A stretch of DNA of 64,000 bases from Cognatishimia activa (GTDB lineage: Bacteria > Pseudomonadota > Alphaproteobacteria > Rhodobacterales > Rhodobacteraceae). The position numbers and the translations under genes were made by a program. The number at the start of each line of letters is the position of its first letter. Position 1 is the first letter of the stretch. The stretch lies in contig NZ_CP096147.1 of the NCBI RefSeq assembly GCF_026016445.1, forward strand, positions 3,012,501 through 3,076,500. Reading direction: 5' to 3'. Shown here piece by piece: positions 34,785-44,677 of the stretch. The notes below the pieces were generated by a model. The model was not told where the DNA came from, made no database searches, and was given only the letters and a program-made list of their open reading frames with translations.

Positions 34785-35777
34785 TTGCAGAATTTTTCAA
34801 TTCTTGATCTTTCGCCAATCTGTGAAGGGGAAACAGCGTCCGAAGCAGTCCGCGCAACAGCCGCATTGGCCCGATCGGCAGAAAATAGTGGCTACCACCG
34901 CTTTTGGCTTGCGGAACACCACAATGCTCCGGGTATCGCCAGCGCCGCTACAGCCGTCATGATTGGTCACGTCGCAGGGGCGACCTCAACGATCCGTATC
35001 GGGGCCGGTGGGATCATGTTACCCAACCATTCGCCTTTGGTGATTGCAGAGCAATTTGGGACGCTCGCGTCGCTTTATCCGGGTCGCGTTGATTTGGGGC
35101 TAGGTCGGGCGCCGGGCACGGATATGGCAACTGCCCGTGCTCTTCGCCGGCATATGGAAACGGCTGATAACTTCCCTCAAGATGTGCTCGAATTGCTGAG
35201 CTATTTCGGGGACCCGAAACCAGAAGATCGAGTGCGAGCCTATCCTGGTGTCGGCACTCATGTTCCGATTTGGATATTGGGTTCCAGCCTCTACGGCGCA
35301 CAATTGGCGGCGCAATTGGGCCTACCCTACGCGTTTGCCTCCCATTTTGCGCCGGCGATGTTGGAACAAGCCCTTCAGATTTATCGCTCTCAGTTCCAGC
35401 CTTCACCCTATCTCGACAAACCCTACGTGATGATCGGCACGGCGGTGTGGGCAGCCGACAGCCTTGCAGAAGCTGAATTCCTGCGGTCATCTCATATGAT
35501 GGCGGTTGCAAACCTACGTTCTGGTATATCTCACCCGCTTCCACGGCCAGTGAAAGATGTAGAGATGCTCGTTTCGCCCCGGTTACAATCAGTTCTGGCA
35601 GATCATCTGGCGTTTTCGGCTATCGGTACTAAAGAAACTCTGCGAACTCGGTTTTCGCAGATGATTGAGATGTTCGAACCTGATGAGTTGATTGTAACCG
35701 GCATGATTTACGACGCAGGTGCGAGAATACGGTCCTTTGAGGCTGTAGCGGATGTTCTGAAAAGCTTGAAAGACTAG
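34785..35777 (+). CDS. LLM-class flavin-dependent oxidoreductase (luciferase-like)
   Basis: About 330 residues. The N-terminus FSILDLSPI, then [36 protein letters not shown] and [10 protein letters not shown] are characteristic of the MsnO8/luciferase-like subgroup. It probably uses reduced flavin and oxygen on an unknown substrate. An ATG at 34773 is in frame, but GGAG (34775-34778) overlaps it and is well placed for TTG at 34785, so I favour TTG. Its stop overlaps that of the convergent alkB gene by 3 bases. Confidence 0.86.
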   Translation: MQNFSILDLSPICEGETASEAVRATAALARSAENSGYHRFWLAEHHNAPGIASAATAVMIGHVAGATSTIRIGAGGIMLPNHSPLVIAEQFGTLASLYPGRVDLGLGRAPGTDMATARALRRHMETADNFPQDVLELLSYFGDPKPEDRVRAYPGVGTHVPIWILGSSLYGAQLAAQLGLPYAFASHFAPAMLEQALQIYRSQFQPSPYLDKPYVMIGTAVWAADSLAEAEFLRSSHMMAVANLRSGISHPLPRPVKDVEMLVSPRLQSVLADHLAFSAIGTKETLRTRFSQMIEMFEPDELIVTGMIYDAGARIRSFEAVADVLKSLKD

Positions 35778-36907
35778 CGTGGCAGGGGATTGGTTGCGTT
35801 TTTGTAAGGTAGCCAATCTGTGATGCCTGGATAGTATTGTTTGCGCCATGCACGGACTTTGGGGTTCATCACTCGCCGCCAAATCGGCGGCACCATCGCC
35901 GCCATCGTCATGATCGGGTAGCCATAGGGCAGTTGCGGCGCATCTTCGGTGTCATAATTCTGCAAAAGCGGAAAGCGCCGGTCCGGCTTGAAGTGGTGAT
36001 CAGAGTGCCTTTGCAGGTTGATGAGCAACCAGTTTGACGCTTTGTGCGCCGCGTTCCAGCTGTGGTGTGGCTTCACGTGCTCATATTTTCCGTCTCCCAA
36101 ATGCTCACGTGTCAAACCGTAGTGTTCGACGTAGTTCACAAGTTCCAACTGCCAGATGGCGACGCCTGCCTGCAGAAGGAAAAGGCCCAAGCCAGCCCAG
36201 CTGCCGACGGCAAAAGCGATGCAGAGCATCAGCGCCTGCAGCACCCAGTAGCGCAAAAACGGGTTTTTGCGGTGAAGCCAATGCTGGTCTTTGCGGGCAA
36301 GCAAGGCTTTTTCAGCTTCAAAGGAGCTGATCAATGATTGGCGCAAGACCCGCGGAAAAAAGCGGTGGAAGCCTTCGTTATAGCGTGCTGTGACAGGATC
36401 GCGTGGGGTCGCTACATAGCGGTGGTGCACCAAGAGATGCTCGCTGCGGAAGTGGGAATAGAGCACCATACTGAGCAAAATGTCCCCCAACCAACGCTCG
36501 AAGTTGTTTCGTTGATGCATCAGCTCATGGCTGAAATTTATGCCGACCGTACCGGTCATAACGCCGACGCCAAAGAAAAGAACGATGGTCTCAAGCGTGC
36601 CAAGATGCGGGGCGTTCAGCGCATAGTTCATCACTCCGAACAGGGTAATAAATTGGACAGGAGCCCAGATGATTGTCACCATTCGGTGCCAAATCAATTC
36701 ATCGTCTGGCGTGTTGGGATCTAGATTCTCAAGATTAAGACCCGTGGCGGCATCCAGAATGGAAAACAGATACCAAGTTGCCAGCGGAACTGCGATGACC
36801 CACCAGCCGCCCAGAAATGCACTAAGCCAGACCAAAGGAGGCAAGATCATAGGCAGCCAAAATGGGAGTGCCTGCGACAGGGAGGCTTTCGAACTGGTTT
36901 TTGTCAT
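35774..36907 (-). CDS. alkB: Alkane 1-monooxygenase (AlkB)
   Basis: 377 residues, about six hydrophobic helices. The eight-histidine diiron motifs are visible: [25 protein letters not shown] and [15 protein letters not shown], plus the AlkB hallmark NYVEHYGL. These separate it from generic fatty-acid desaturases. It hydroxylates medium-chain n-alkanes in the membrane with electrons from rubredoxin. No rubredoxin or rubredoxin reductase gene is adjacent. Convergent with the luciferase-like gene. Confidence 0.93.
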   Translation of the reverse strand: MTKTSSKASLSQALPFWLPMILPPLVWLSAFLGGWWVIAVPLATWYLFSILDAATGLNLENLDPNTPDDELIWHRMVTIIWAPVQFITLFGVMNYALNAPHLGTLETIVLFFGVGVMTGTVGINFSHELMHQRNNFERWLGDILLSMVLYSHFRSEHLLVHHRYVATPRDPVTARYNEGFHRFFPRVLRQSLISSFEAEKALLARKDQHWLHRKNPFLRYWVLQALMLCIAFAVGSWAGLGLFLLQAGVAIWQLELVNYVEHYGLTREHLGDGKYEHVKPHHSWNAAHKASNWLLINLQRHSDHHFKPDRRFPLLQNYDTEDAPQLPYGYPIMTMAAMVPPIWRRVMNPKVRAWRKQYYPGITDWLPYKNATNPLPR

Positions 36908-36970
36908 GGCGGCTCCGATCTGCTCGACCTGGCACGTTTGAGCACATATTGCTGTGCAATAGAGAGCGGA

Positions 36971-38032
36971 TCAATCGCCTGCCTTGATTAACGTCAAGTC
37001 AAATGCTTTTCGCATCACAGTTGGCAAATCGCTGGCCCGAAAGTCGGCAGGGTCAAGAAAATCGCCAGACTTTGGCGAGCGATCCATCGGCACCAACGCG
37101 GTTTTCACAGTCAGTCGCAAATGGAAATGCGTGAACGTGTGTCTGGCCTCTGTGTTCAGCGTCTTCCATTCTGCGCGAATGGGTTGCTTGTGATCGGGTA
37201 CTTCAGTTTCTTGCCAATCTGAGCCTGGCCAGCCGAGCATACCGCCCAGCAATCCTTTGTCGGGGCGACGTTCCAATAGAAAAGCTCCGTCCACGCGTCG
37301 TGCAACATAGACGGTTCCAAATCTTGTGGGTTTTGGTTTCTTAGGTGTCTTTTTGGGCAGTTCAGCGGCAGTGCCGTTCTTCCTCGCAGTGCAAGGGGAG
37401 CGCCAAGGGCAAATTCCGCAGGCCGGGTTTTTCGGAGAGCAAATGGTTGCGCCGAGATCCATAACAGCCTGAGCATAGTCCCCTGGTCGTTGTTGGGGAG
37501 TAAGGTTTTCGGCGTAGTTTGTCAGTTCGGGTTTTGACGCGGGAAGCGGTGTATGCACGTCAAATATCCGGGCCATGACACGCTCTACGTTTCCATCCAC
37601 AACGGTGGAGGGCTGATCAAAGGCAATCGCACTGACTGCCCCTGCTGTATAAGGGCCGATACCCGGCAATTTCAGCAGCGCCTCATAGCTGGTTGGGAAA
37701 ACTCCGTCGAAGTCATTTGCAATGACGCGCGCGCATTTCAACAGGTTTCGTGCACGGGCGTAGTAGCCCAAGCCTGCCCATTCTCCCATCACATCGGCAT
37801 CTTTGGCTGCGGCGAGATCGTTCACTGTTGGCCAACGAGATGTGAAGCGCAGAAAGTAATCTTTGACTGCGGCTACTGTAGTCTGTTGCAGCATGATTTC
37901 AGAAAGCCAGACCCGGTACGGGTCCGGTGTAACACCACGTTTGCGATCATCGGGGCCAATACGCCATGGCATCTTGCGGGCATGATGATCATACCATTCC
38001 AGCAAATCAGCGGCTTTCGGCTGGTCACGCAA
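36971..38032 (-). CDS. mutY: A/G-specific adenine glycosylase
   Basis: 353 residues. EIMLQQTTVAAV near residue 46, helix-hairpin-helix LPGIGPYTAGAVSAIAF with the catalytic Asp in VVDGNVERV, the 4Fe-4S cysteines C-x6-C-x2-C-x5-C (CSPKNPACGICPWRSPC), and a C-terminal NUDIX-like domain (about 230-350) that recognises 8-oxoG. It removes A opposite 8-oxoG. The start is TTG at 38032, supported by AGAGGA 8 bases upstream. It is divergent from the dciA-like gene. Confidence 0.95.
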   Translation of the reverse strand: MRDQPKAADLLEWYDHHARKMPWRIGPDDRKRGVTPDPYRVWLSEIMLQQTTVAAVKDYFLRFTSRWPTVNDLAAAKDADVMGEWAGLGYYARARNLLKCARVIANDFDGVFPTSYEALLKLPGIGPYTAGAVSAIAFDQPSTVVDGNVERVMARIFDVHTPLPASKPELTNYAENLTPQQRPGDYAQAVMDLGATICSPKNPACGICPWRSPCTARKNGTAAELPKKTPKKPKPTRFGTVYVARRVDGAFLLERRPDKGLLGGMLGWPGSDWQETEVPDHKQPIRAEWKTLNTEARHTFTHFHLRLTVKTALVPMDRSPKSGDFLDPADFRASDLPTVMRKAFDLTLIKAGD

Positions 38033-38118
38033 CTGTTATATCCTCTGTTACAAACTGGCTCTGGTCATGGCGGCGTTGCGCTTTAAAATAGCGTTGAATG
38101 AAAGGATGCAAGCCTCTG

Positions 38119-38619
38119 ATGCGCAAATCCTCCTACAAAGGCTTTCAAAGGACGTCTACCCTGCTGCGTGATCGTATTCGCAAGGCAGGTGAAACGCGTG
38201 GTTTTGCCGTGACCAAGGTATTGACCCACTGGTCGGAAATTGTAGGGCAAGAAACCGCGGCGATCTGCAAACCAGTCGATATTAAGTACGGCCGGCAGGG
38301 ATTTGGTGCGACGCTTACCTTGCTGACAACGGGTGCGCAGGCTCCGATGCTAGAAATGCAGAAAGAGCAACTGCGTCAGCGTGTGAACAGCGCCTATGGT
38401 TATAACGCCATTACCCGGATGCGGATCACACAGACAGCGCCTACTGGGTTTTCGGAGGGTCAGGCGCGGTTTGCACCAGAACCCAAGCAGATCAAACCGG
38501 AACCAAGTGCAGAAGTGAAACGCGAGGCCCATGAGATGGCAGCACCTGTGCAAGACACAGGATTGCGTGATGCGCTTGAACAGCTGGCCTCTAACGTCTT
38601 ATCAAAATCAAAAACCTAA
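38119..38619 (+). CDS. DUF721 family protein, DciA-like
   Basis: About 166 residues. The conserved block VLTHWSEIVGQETAAICKPV followed by the beta-rich LTLLTTGAQAPMLEMQKEQL is typical of DUF721, the family that includes the helicase loader DciA. The rest of the C-terminus is low-complexity and proline-rich with a final short helix. AAAGGA (38101-38106) favours ATG at 38119 over ATG at 38098. It precedes dsbA by 12 bases. Its role in loading DnaB is inferred from the family. Confidence 0.82.
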   Translation: MRKSSYKGFQRTSTLLRDRIRKAGETRGFAVTKVLTHWSEIVGQETAAICKPVDIKYGRQGFGATLTLLTTGAQAPMLEMQKEQLRQRVNSAYGYNAITRMRITQTAPTGFSEGQARFAPEPKQIKPEPSAEVKREAHEMAAPVQDTGLRDALEQLASNVLSKSKT

Positions 38620-38631
38620 GGAAAAATCGTA

Positions 38632-39288
38632 ATGAACCGTTTGATCCCAATCATCGTCGCGGGCCTCGTCGTCATTGCGGGCGGGGCATATTATCTTGCC
38701 CAGACAAGTGAGCCAGCTGTGGCGCAAACTTCGGTGGAGACACCAACTGAATCTGATCTTGATACCTCTGGCATTCAAGAAATGGTTCTTGGAGATGCCA
38801 ATGCGCCGATCACCATGATCGAATATGCGTCCTTCACTTGCCCGCACTGTGCGACCTTCCATGAAAACACATATCCGCAGCTCAAAGCTGACTACATTGA
38901 TACCGGTAAAGTGAAGTTTGTTTTCCGTGAAGTTTACTTTGATCGCTACGGCCTTTGGGCTTCGATGATCGCGCGCTGCGGTGGGCAGGAACGCTTCTTT
39001 GGTCTGACAGACCTCTTGATGAAGAGCCAATCTGACTGGGCTCGTGCTGGCGACCCAGTGGCGATTGCTGACGCCATTCGAAAAATTGGCCGCTTGGCTG
39101 GCTTGCAGGATGCAGAGCTGCAGTCTTGCCTGCAGGATGAAGAATACGCAAAGACCTTGGTGGCTTGGTATCAGACCAACGCGGCTAAAGACGATGTGTC
39201 CGGTACGCCATCATTCGTCATCAATGGCACCAAATACAGCAACATGTCTTATTCTGATATGAAAAGCGTGTTGGACGGTCTGCTGTAA
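38632..39288 (+). CDS. DsbA-family thiol:disulfide oxidoreductase
   Basis: 218 residues. N-terminal membrane or signal segment (IPIIVAGLVVIAGGAYYL), a linker, then a thioredoxin fold with insertion. The active site is TCPHC (about residues 65-69) and the cis-proline loop is SGTPSFVING. It resembles the thioredoxin_4/BdbD-like DsbA proteins common in Alphaproteobacteria. Two more cysteines (RCGG, SCLQ) may form a second disulfide. It oxidises periplasmic proteins. It shares an operon with the DUF721 gene and is closed by an intrinsic terminator. Confidence 0.92.
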   Translation: MNRLIPIIVAGLVVIAGGAYYLAQTSEPAVAQTSVETPTESDLDTSGIQEMVLGDANAPITMIEYASFTCPHCATFHENTYPQLKADYIDTGKVKFVFREVYFDRYGLWASMIARCGGQERFFGLTDLLMKSQSDWARAGDPVAIADAIRKIGRLAGLQDAELQSCLQDEEYAKTLVAWYQTNAAKDDVSGTPSFVINGTKYSNMSYSDMKSVLDGLL

Positions 39289-39311
39289 GACCCGACGCAA
39301 GCTTCTGATGA

Positions 39312-39343
39312 AACGCCCTCTGAAGTCAGGGGGCGTTCTTTTT
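39312..39343 (+). terminator. Intrinsic terminator of the dciA-dsbA operon
   Basis: A 12-bp stem (39312-39323 with 39326-39337, one wobble) with a very short loop is followed by CTTTTTT. Its 3' arm contains the stop codon of the convergent lpxK. Confidence 0.88.
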
Positions 39344-40333
39344 TGCCAGTAGGCGATCTAGCAGGGAGTCAATCTCTGACCAGTCCTGAAGCTCCAGCCG
39401 AACCGGCAGCGTCAGGACACGATAGCGATAATCTCTCGGTAGTCTCACCGCGTCTTTCTCGGTTGTCACCAATTGCGCCCCAAGACGATTTGCATCCGCA
39501 TCCAAACGCGCCAAGAGGCTTGTGGTGAGCGGTTGGTGATCGTCTAAAGCATGGGTTTGAAGCAGGGTTGCACCCAGTCCGCGCAATGTATTGAAGAATT
39601 TCTCAGGATAGCCAATCCCGGCAAAGGCGAGGAAAGAAGTACCCGTCCAGTCCATGCCCGTTTCCAAGGGTTTCAACTGCCCTTTGGCATGTGGGGAGGC
39701 GATTTTGGCACCCCAGGCATTTGAGAACTGAGCCTGTGCGCTCTCCCCCCCGATAGACAGAACTAGACCAGCGCGCTTCAATCCAACGTCTACCGGTTCT
39801 CTGAGTGGCCCTGCCGGAATGCAACGTCCGTTTCCGAAGCCGCGGCGCGCGTCTACAACTACGATAGAGGCGTCTTTGGTAAGATCCGGGTTCTGAAACC
39901 CGTCATCCATCAATATGATCTCTGCTCCGGCTTGCTGAGCCGCCTTGGCTCCTTCGGCGCGATCTTTGGCGACCCAGGTGGGTCCAAAGGCTGCGAGGAG
40001 CAGAGGTTCATCTCCGGTTTCGCTTGCTTTGTGTTCGCGCTCATCAACTTGGATCGGCCCCTCGATCGAACCTCCATAGCCGCGTGTCACGACATGGGCA
40101 TCGATACCTCTGGTTTGTAACCGTTGCAGAAGCGCAATTGTTGTGGGGGTTTTGCCCGTGCCTCCGGCATTGATGTTTCCGATACAAAGGACGGGAACAT
40201 CAGCTGTAAAGCGTGCTGGTTTTTTCAGACGTTTCGCTGTCGCCGATGCATAGAGCGCGCCGATGGGGGCCAGTAGCCGCGCTTGCCACCCCGGCTTTTC
40301 AGCCGCGTTATTCCAAAAGGATAGTGGGCGCAT
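39326..40333 (-). CDS. lpxK: Tetraacyldisaccharide 4'-kinase
   Basis: 335 residues. Walker A-like GNINAGGTGKTPT (about 52-64), MDDGFQNPDL and VDARRGFGNGRCIPAGPLREP are LpxK signatures. It phosphorylates the lipid A precursor at the 4' position in the inner membrane. The ATG shares one base with the waaA stop (TGATG), so waaA-lpxK form one operon. Confidence 0.95.
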   Translation of the reverse strand: MRPLSFWNNAAEKPGWQARLLAPIGALYASATAKRLKKPARFTADVPVLCIGNINAGGTGKTPTTIALLQRLQTRGIDAHVVTRGYGGSIEGPIQVDEREHKASETGDEPLLLAAFGPTWVAKDRAEGAKAAQQAGAEIILMDDGFQNPDLTKDASIVVVDARRGFGNGRCIPAGPLREPVDVGLKRAGLVLSIGGESAQAQFSNAWGAKIASPHAKGQLKPLETGMDWTGTSFLAFAGIGYPEKFFNTLRGLGATLLQTHALDDHQPLTTSLLARLDADANRLGAQLVTTEKDAVRLPRDYRYRVLTLPVRLELQDWSEIDSLLDRLLAKKNAP

Positions 40334-41550
40334 CAGCTTGCCTCTCTCTGGTCCATGGCGTCATTCACACGATCGATAATGCGATCAGCCACCATGGCCC
40401 CTTCAGATACGATTTCCCAACCTGCATGCACCATTTTAGCGACTTTGTCTGGAGCCATGAGGCTTGCCACCGCAGCGGAAAGAGAATCTGCGTCCTTTAC
40501 AATGCGCGCAGCCCCGGCCTTGGCCAGACGTGAGTAGGCTTCCAAATGCAGACGCACACCGGGACCGTAAAGGATTGCAGATCCTAAGGCCGCGGGTTCA
40601 TAGGGATTGCGACCGCCTTTTCCTGACACCAAAGAACTTCCGATGAAGCTCATCGGGGCAATGCGATAAAAAAGGCCGAGTTCTCGCGGGTTTTCAGCGA
40701 GCAAGATTTGGGTTTTCTCATCTGGCATTTCGCCGTTGTCCCAAAGGCTCACACGCCAGCCACCTTCTTCACAATCATTCAGCACAGCGCCAGCATCCTG
40801 AGGATTGTCTGGAACGATGATCAGGAGCATTCGGGGCGAAAGCCGCATACTAAACTTATGCGCTGCCAAAACGGGAGCGAGCTCTTCAACCTGAACGCGC
40901 GCGGCAAGCCAAACTGGGCGGCCACGTAATACCTCGCCGAGGTCCTCCAAATCAGTGTCAGAACATGTGAGTGCTGGGCTCTCTTCCAGCAACGGACCGC
41001 TGTCTTCAATCGGCGCATCCAGGCCCAGCATGCGTCTTAAGCGGTAAGCGCTTGCAGCATTTATTGCATAGATGCAGGTGAACATCTGCAGCGTGGCGCG
41101 CAGCGAATCTGGGAGCCATAGCCAGCTTTTGTGTTCGACGCCAAGTTCGCCTGCATCCACCAATACCATGGGCATATTTGCCTTGTGAGCCCCGTGAATG
41201 AGAGCAGGGCGCAGCCAAGGCCCAGAGCAAATCAGTGCCTCAGGCTTCCAGAACTTCAGAAACTTTTCGACATCTGCCGGGTTTTCGGAGGGCGCTGGGC
41301 AGAAAATCACATCTTCGGGAAGCTCTTTAGGGGGGGCACAGTTAGGTGCCAATGTGATCAACACCCGCGTTTCCCCGCGCTGTGCGGCCAGTCGGTATCC
41401 CAGTTGAGCAAGCACATGAATGCGGTCTGGATCAGCGCAGTGCAGCCATAACAAAGTCCCTTCCGGACGCACCAGGGTCCCCGCGTCCCATGAAAGGGCC
41501 TCGCGACGTGCGAGCGTCAGATAGGTTGTCAGAGAAAGCGAAGGTGCCAT
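40333..41550 (-). CDS. waaA: 3-deoxy-D-manno-octulosonic acid transferase (GT30)
   Basis: About 405 residues, GT30 family. The N-terminal membrane-associated region is followed by LLWLHCADPDRIHVLAQL, SGPWLRPALIHGAHKANMPMVLVDA and a C-terminal GT-B half with FIGSSLVSGKGGRNPYEPAALGSAILYGP. It transfers Kdo to lipid A precursor. It diverges noticeably from E. coli WaaA (shorter, few N-terminal residues matching), so it may be a monofunctional or variant Kdo transferase. ATG at 41550 is preferred to TTG at 41592. Coupled to lpxK. Confidence 0.85.
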   Translation of the reverse strand: MAPSLSLTTYLTLARREALSWDAGTLVRPEGTLLWLHCADPDRIHVLAQLGYRLAAQRGETRVLITLAPNCAPPKELPEDVIFCPAPSENPADVEKFLKFWKPEALICSGPWLRPALIHGAHKANMPMVLVDAGELGVEHKSWLWLPDSLRATLQMFTCIYAINAASAYRLRRMLGLDAPIEDSGPLLEESPALTCSDTDLEDLGEVLRGRPVWLAARVQVEELAPVLAAHKFSMRLSPRMLLIIVPDNPQDAGAVLNDCEEGGWRVSLWDNGEMPDEKTQILLAENPRELGLFYRIAPMSFIGSSLVSGKGGRNPYEPAALGSAILYGPGVRLHLEAYSRLAKAGAARIVKDADSLSAAVASLMAPDKVAKMVHAGWEIVSEGAMVADRIIDRVNDAMDQREAS

Positions 41551-41693
41551 GGCGTCTCGGGTGATGCGGCTCAAGGCCGCTTTTGATTTCAAACTATTTG
41601 CTCACTTCAGGAGCCACAAGGGCTAACCTAGGCTGGTTGACCTTCGCGATGGGATCGGGCACCAGATTTGAACCAAATTATAAGAGTGTCTTT

Positions 41694-42437
41694 ATGAAGC
41701 CTTTCCTGATCTTGCAATTGCGCCCCGAGCCAGAAGCCAGCGACAATGAGTTCGAGGCTATTTTGACGAAATCAGGACTGTCTCGCGAGGCGACCCATCG
41801 GGTGCAACTTAATCAGGAAGACCTTCCAGACGATCTCAATTTGGACAGCTACTCCGGCATCATTGTTGGCGGCGGTCCGGGATGCGTTAGCGATGCCCCT
41901 GAAGATAAAACAGAGATCGAAGCCCGGATTGAATCCGCCATTCTGTCTTTGATGCCTGAGGTGACGGAACGAGACTACCCGTTTTTGGGCTGTTGCTATG
42001 GCATCGGAGTTCTTGGACATCACCTCGGAAAAGTCGTCAACAAAGACAACTATTCTGAACCTGTTGGGACAGCAGATTGTAGCCTCACCGAAGACGGCAA
42101 GACCGATCCTTTGTTGTCGGGTGTGCCCGATCGGTTTGAAGCCTTTGTGGGTCACAAGGAAGCGATGCAGCGTTTGCCGGAAGGCTGCACACATTTGGTC
42201 TCTGCACCAACCTGCCCCTTTCAGATGGTGCGGTTTGGTTCAAACGTCTACGCCACGCAATTCCATCCGGAAGCAGATGCTGATGGGTTTGAATTTCGGA
42301 TCGGCATTTACAAACACAATGGCTATTTCGATCCTGAGGCGGCTGACGAGTTGATCGAAATGTGCCGCGCTGCGGACGTGTATGCGCCAGAACTTATCCT
42401 ACGGAATTTTGTCGAGACTTACGCGCGTGCGATCTAA
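41694..42437 (+). CDS. Class I glutamine amidotransferase-like protein
   Basis: 247 residues. Nucleophile Cys in FLGCCYGIGVLGHHLG, glycine-rich oxyanion segment VGGGPGCVSD, and the His-Glu pair in ATQFHPEAD give a complete catalytic triad. It is stand-alone, without a synthetase domain, like the GMP-synthase-like amidotransferases thought to act on glutamylated compounds. ATG at 41694 follows AAGAG. It is divergent from waaA and ends 4 bases inside the convergent inositol-phosphatase gene. Physiological partner unknown. Confidence 0.84.
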   Translation: MKPFLILQLRPEPEASDNEFEAILTKSGLSREATHRVQLNQEDLPDDLNLDSYSGIIVGGGPGCVSDAPEDKTEIEARIESAILSLMPEVTERDYPFLGCCYGIGVLGHHLGKVVNKDNYSEPVGTADCSLTEDGKTDPLLSGVPDRFEAFVGHKEAMQRLPEGCTHLVSAPTCPFQMVRFGSNVYATQFHPEADADGFEFRIGIYKHNGYFDPEAADELIEMCRAADVYAPELILRNFVETYARAI

Positions 42438-43216
42438 CGCAGAGCCTGCGTAACTTGCTCGTGAAGTTTGGCATTTCCTGCCACGACTCCAGCGAGCCTT
42501 GGGTCTTGGTTGTTGTAACGCAGAGGGTTTCCTGACTTATCGGAAACTGTTGCTCCTGCTTCCTCGAGGATGATGGTCCCCGCTGCAACATCCCATTCCC
42601 AAGTAGGGCGCAGGGTCAGCATTCCATCAAACGATCCATCCGCAACGAGTGATAGGCGATACGCCAAAGAAGGGCGGTGGCTGCGATTGAACTTGGGAAC
42701 ATTCTTCCAATGTTTGGCGTCCATTGTTGGTTTAGCGGCCAAGATTTCAGAAGCATCTAGGTTCGAAGCATAGCTGGGTGAAATGGGTGTCGCATTTAAG
42801 GTCGCGCCCAATCCATACGCAGCCGTATAGAGCTTGTTGCGCAAAGGCAGAAAGACAACACCCGCTACGATCCGACCTTTTTCAGCTATTGCAAGTGAAT
42901 GGGCCCAAGTGTTGCTGCCTTCGATAAAGCTGCGCGTGCCGTCGATAGGATCGATGATGAATGTACGGTCGCGATTAATTCGCTCATTATTTGGCGGTGT
43001 TTCTTCACTCAACCAGCCATAGTCGTGGCGCGCTGCTTGGAGCTCCGCTTCCAACATCCGGTTTACCGCCAGATCCGCTTCGGTGACCGGACCCGCGCCG
43101 TCAGGTTTATTCCAGACTTCCGGATTCGCATTGGCATAACCCGATGCGATGCGCCCAGATTCACGGGCGGCATCAATCAGCAAATCGAGATCGGCTTGGA
43201 GATCACTGCCCTGCAA
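42434..43216 (-). CDS. Inositol monophosphatase family protein
   Basis: 260 residues. Metal-binding motifs of the family: WLSEETP (GxExP-like), IIDPIDGTRSFI, and WEWDVAAGTIILEEAGA. It could be a 3'(2'),5'-bisphosphate nucleotidase (CysQ-like), inositol phosphatase or histidinol phosphatase; motifs alone do not decide. It overlaps the pmbA stop region by 14 bases, so it is co-transcribed behind pmbA. Confidence 0.88.
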   Translation of the reverse strand: MQGSDLQADLDLLIDAARESGRIASGYANANPEVWNKPDGAGPVTEADLAVNRMLEAELQAARHDYGWLSEETPPNNERINRDRTFIIDPIDGTRSFIEGSNTWAHSLAIAEKGRIVAGVVFLPLRNKLYTAAYGLGATLNATPISPSYASNLDASEILAAKPTMDAKHWKNVPKFNRSHRPSLAYRLSLVADGSFDGMLTLRPTWEWDVAAGTIILEEAGATVSDKSGNPLRYNNQDPRLAGVVAGNAKLHEQVTQALR

Positions 43217-44549
43217 GTGTCATCCCTTCGACAAGCAAGGAAGGGACGATCCGTGACAGATAAGTACGGGCGTCATTTGCGGGAACTATGCTTTTTAGCA
43301 TGTCGCGCAAATTTCCTGCGATGGTGCACTCATTTACGGCATGTGTGATTTCACCGTTTTCGATCCAAAGCCCTGCGGCGCCGCGAGAATAGTCACCTGT
43401 ATTCGGATTGATCGTCGAACCAATCAATGACGTCACCAGAAGGCCGGTGCCCATTTCACGAATAAGATCATCGCGGCTCTTTTCACCCTGCGTCAGCGCA
43501 ACATTCCACGTGCTTGGTGAAGGCGGGCCGCCTACGCCGCGTGCGGCATTGGCAGTGCTTTCCAATCCCAGCTTTCGCGCATTCGCAAGGTCTAGGGTCC
43601 AGCCAGACAAAGTGCCATTATCAACGATGGCGCGTTTTTTTGTTGCGAGGCCTTCGGCGTCAAACGGACGTGATCCCGAGACACGCGGGCGATGCGGATC
43701 TTCAATGAGGGAAATTCCCTTGGGCAGAACATCTTCGCCAAGCGCGTTGAGCAACCATGAAGAGCCCCTTGCAATGGCCGCCCCGTTGGATGCGCCCAGC
43801 AAGTGCCCGATGAGAGAGCTTGAAATACGTTCATCAAACAGCACAGGGAAAGCCCCTGTTGGTGGCTGTTTTGCATTCAGTCGCGCAAGCGCACGATGAG
43901 CGGCAGATTGCCCGATATCTTCTGGGGAGCGCAGATCAGCCTGAAATATCCGCCCGTCTCCATCATAGTCTCGCTCCATTGCAGCACCGGTGCCCGCAAT
44001 GGCAACACAGGATGTGCCGCGATCAGACCGTGCATAGTGTCCTGAGAACCCATTGCTTGCAGCGAGCTGCACCTCTGTTTGCCCATAGCCCGCAGAGGCT
44101 GACTGAACTTGAGAGATTCCCTCAATCGCGAGTGCAGCTGCTTCGGCTTCTGCGGCATCTGACTGCAGATCAGATGGATCAGGTTCTGCGGTTGGATCGC
44201 ATAACTCAAGCGCATCTAAATCCCAGGCGGTTGCGATTTGATCAGAGCTTGCGAGACCTATGTAAGGATCTTCCGGAGCTTCTTTCGCCATGGCGATGGC
44301 GCGTTCAGCCATCACTCGAATTGTTTCAGGTTTAGTATCTGATGCAGAAACATTTGCCTGGCGTTGGCCAACAAGGACGCGCAGCCCGATGTCGACGGCC
44401 TCTGACCGCTCTGCGTGCTCCAGCTTACCTTGTCGAACGTCGATGGAAACCGATGTGCCCTTGAGAGCCATTGCATCCGCGGCATCGGCCCCCGCTTTTT
44501 GCGCGGCCTCAAGCAGTTGATTGGTCAGATCTTCAAGATTGGTTGTCAT
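43203..44549 (-). CDS. pmbA: TldD/PmbA family metallopeptidase (TldE type)
   Basis: 448 residues. The N-terminal RQGKLEHAERSEAVDIGLRVLVGQRQANVSASD (split: GLRVLVGQRQANVS) and the C-terminal STANAARGVGGPPSPSTWN, YSRGAAGLWIENGEITHAVNE are typical of PmbA/TldE. It lacks the HExxxH motif of its partner TldD, as expected for the E subunit. TldD-TldE degrades microcin precursors and the CcdA antitoxin in E. coli. No tldD occurs nearby. Confidence 0.93.
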   Translation of the reverse strand: MTTNLEDLTNQLLEAAQKAGADAADAMALKGTSVSIDVRQGKLEHAERSEAVDIGLRVLVGQRQANVSASDTKPETIRVMAERAIAMAKEAPEDPYIGLASSDQIATAWDLDALELCDPTAEPDPSDLQSDAAEAEAAALAIEGISQVQSASAGYGQTEVQLAASNGFSGHYARSDRGTSCVAIAGTGAAMERDYDGDGRIFQADLRSPEDIGQSAAHRALARLNAKQPPTGAFPVLFDERISSSLIGHLLGASNGAAIARGSSWLLNALGEDVLPKGISLIEDPHRPRVSGSRPFDAEGLATKKRAIVDNGTLSGWTLDLANARKLGLESTANAARGVGGPPSPSTWNVALTQGEKSRDDLIREMGTGLLVTSLIGSTINPNTGDYSRGAAGLWIENGEITHAVNECTIAGNLRDMLKSIVPANDARTYLSRIVPSLLVEGMTLAGQ

Positions 44550-44630
44550 CCTGCCTCCGCAAATTCGTTGCTATTGAGGTAGACCTCAGGCGCGGTCAAA
44601 GCAAGAGGTGCAGCCCGTAGCAAAGAAAAA

Positions 44631-44658
44631 GGACCGCCTGTTTGCGACAAGCGGTCCC
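44631..44658 (-). terminator. Intrinsic terminator of the DUF2125 gene
   Basis: On the minus strand GGACCGCTTGTCGC... forms a stem with GGCGGTCC (outer 6-8 bp GGACCGC/GCGGTCC) and runs into TTTTTC, 20 bases after the gene's stop. Confidence 0.82.
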
Positions 44659-44677
44659 TTTCAGATGTTAGTGACTG

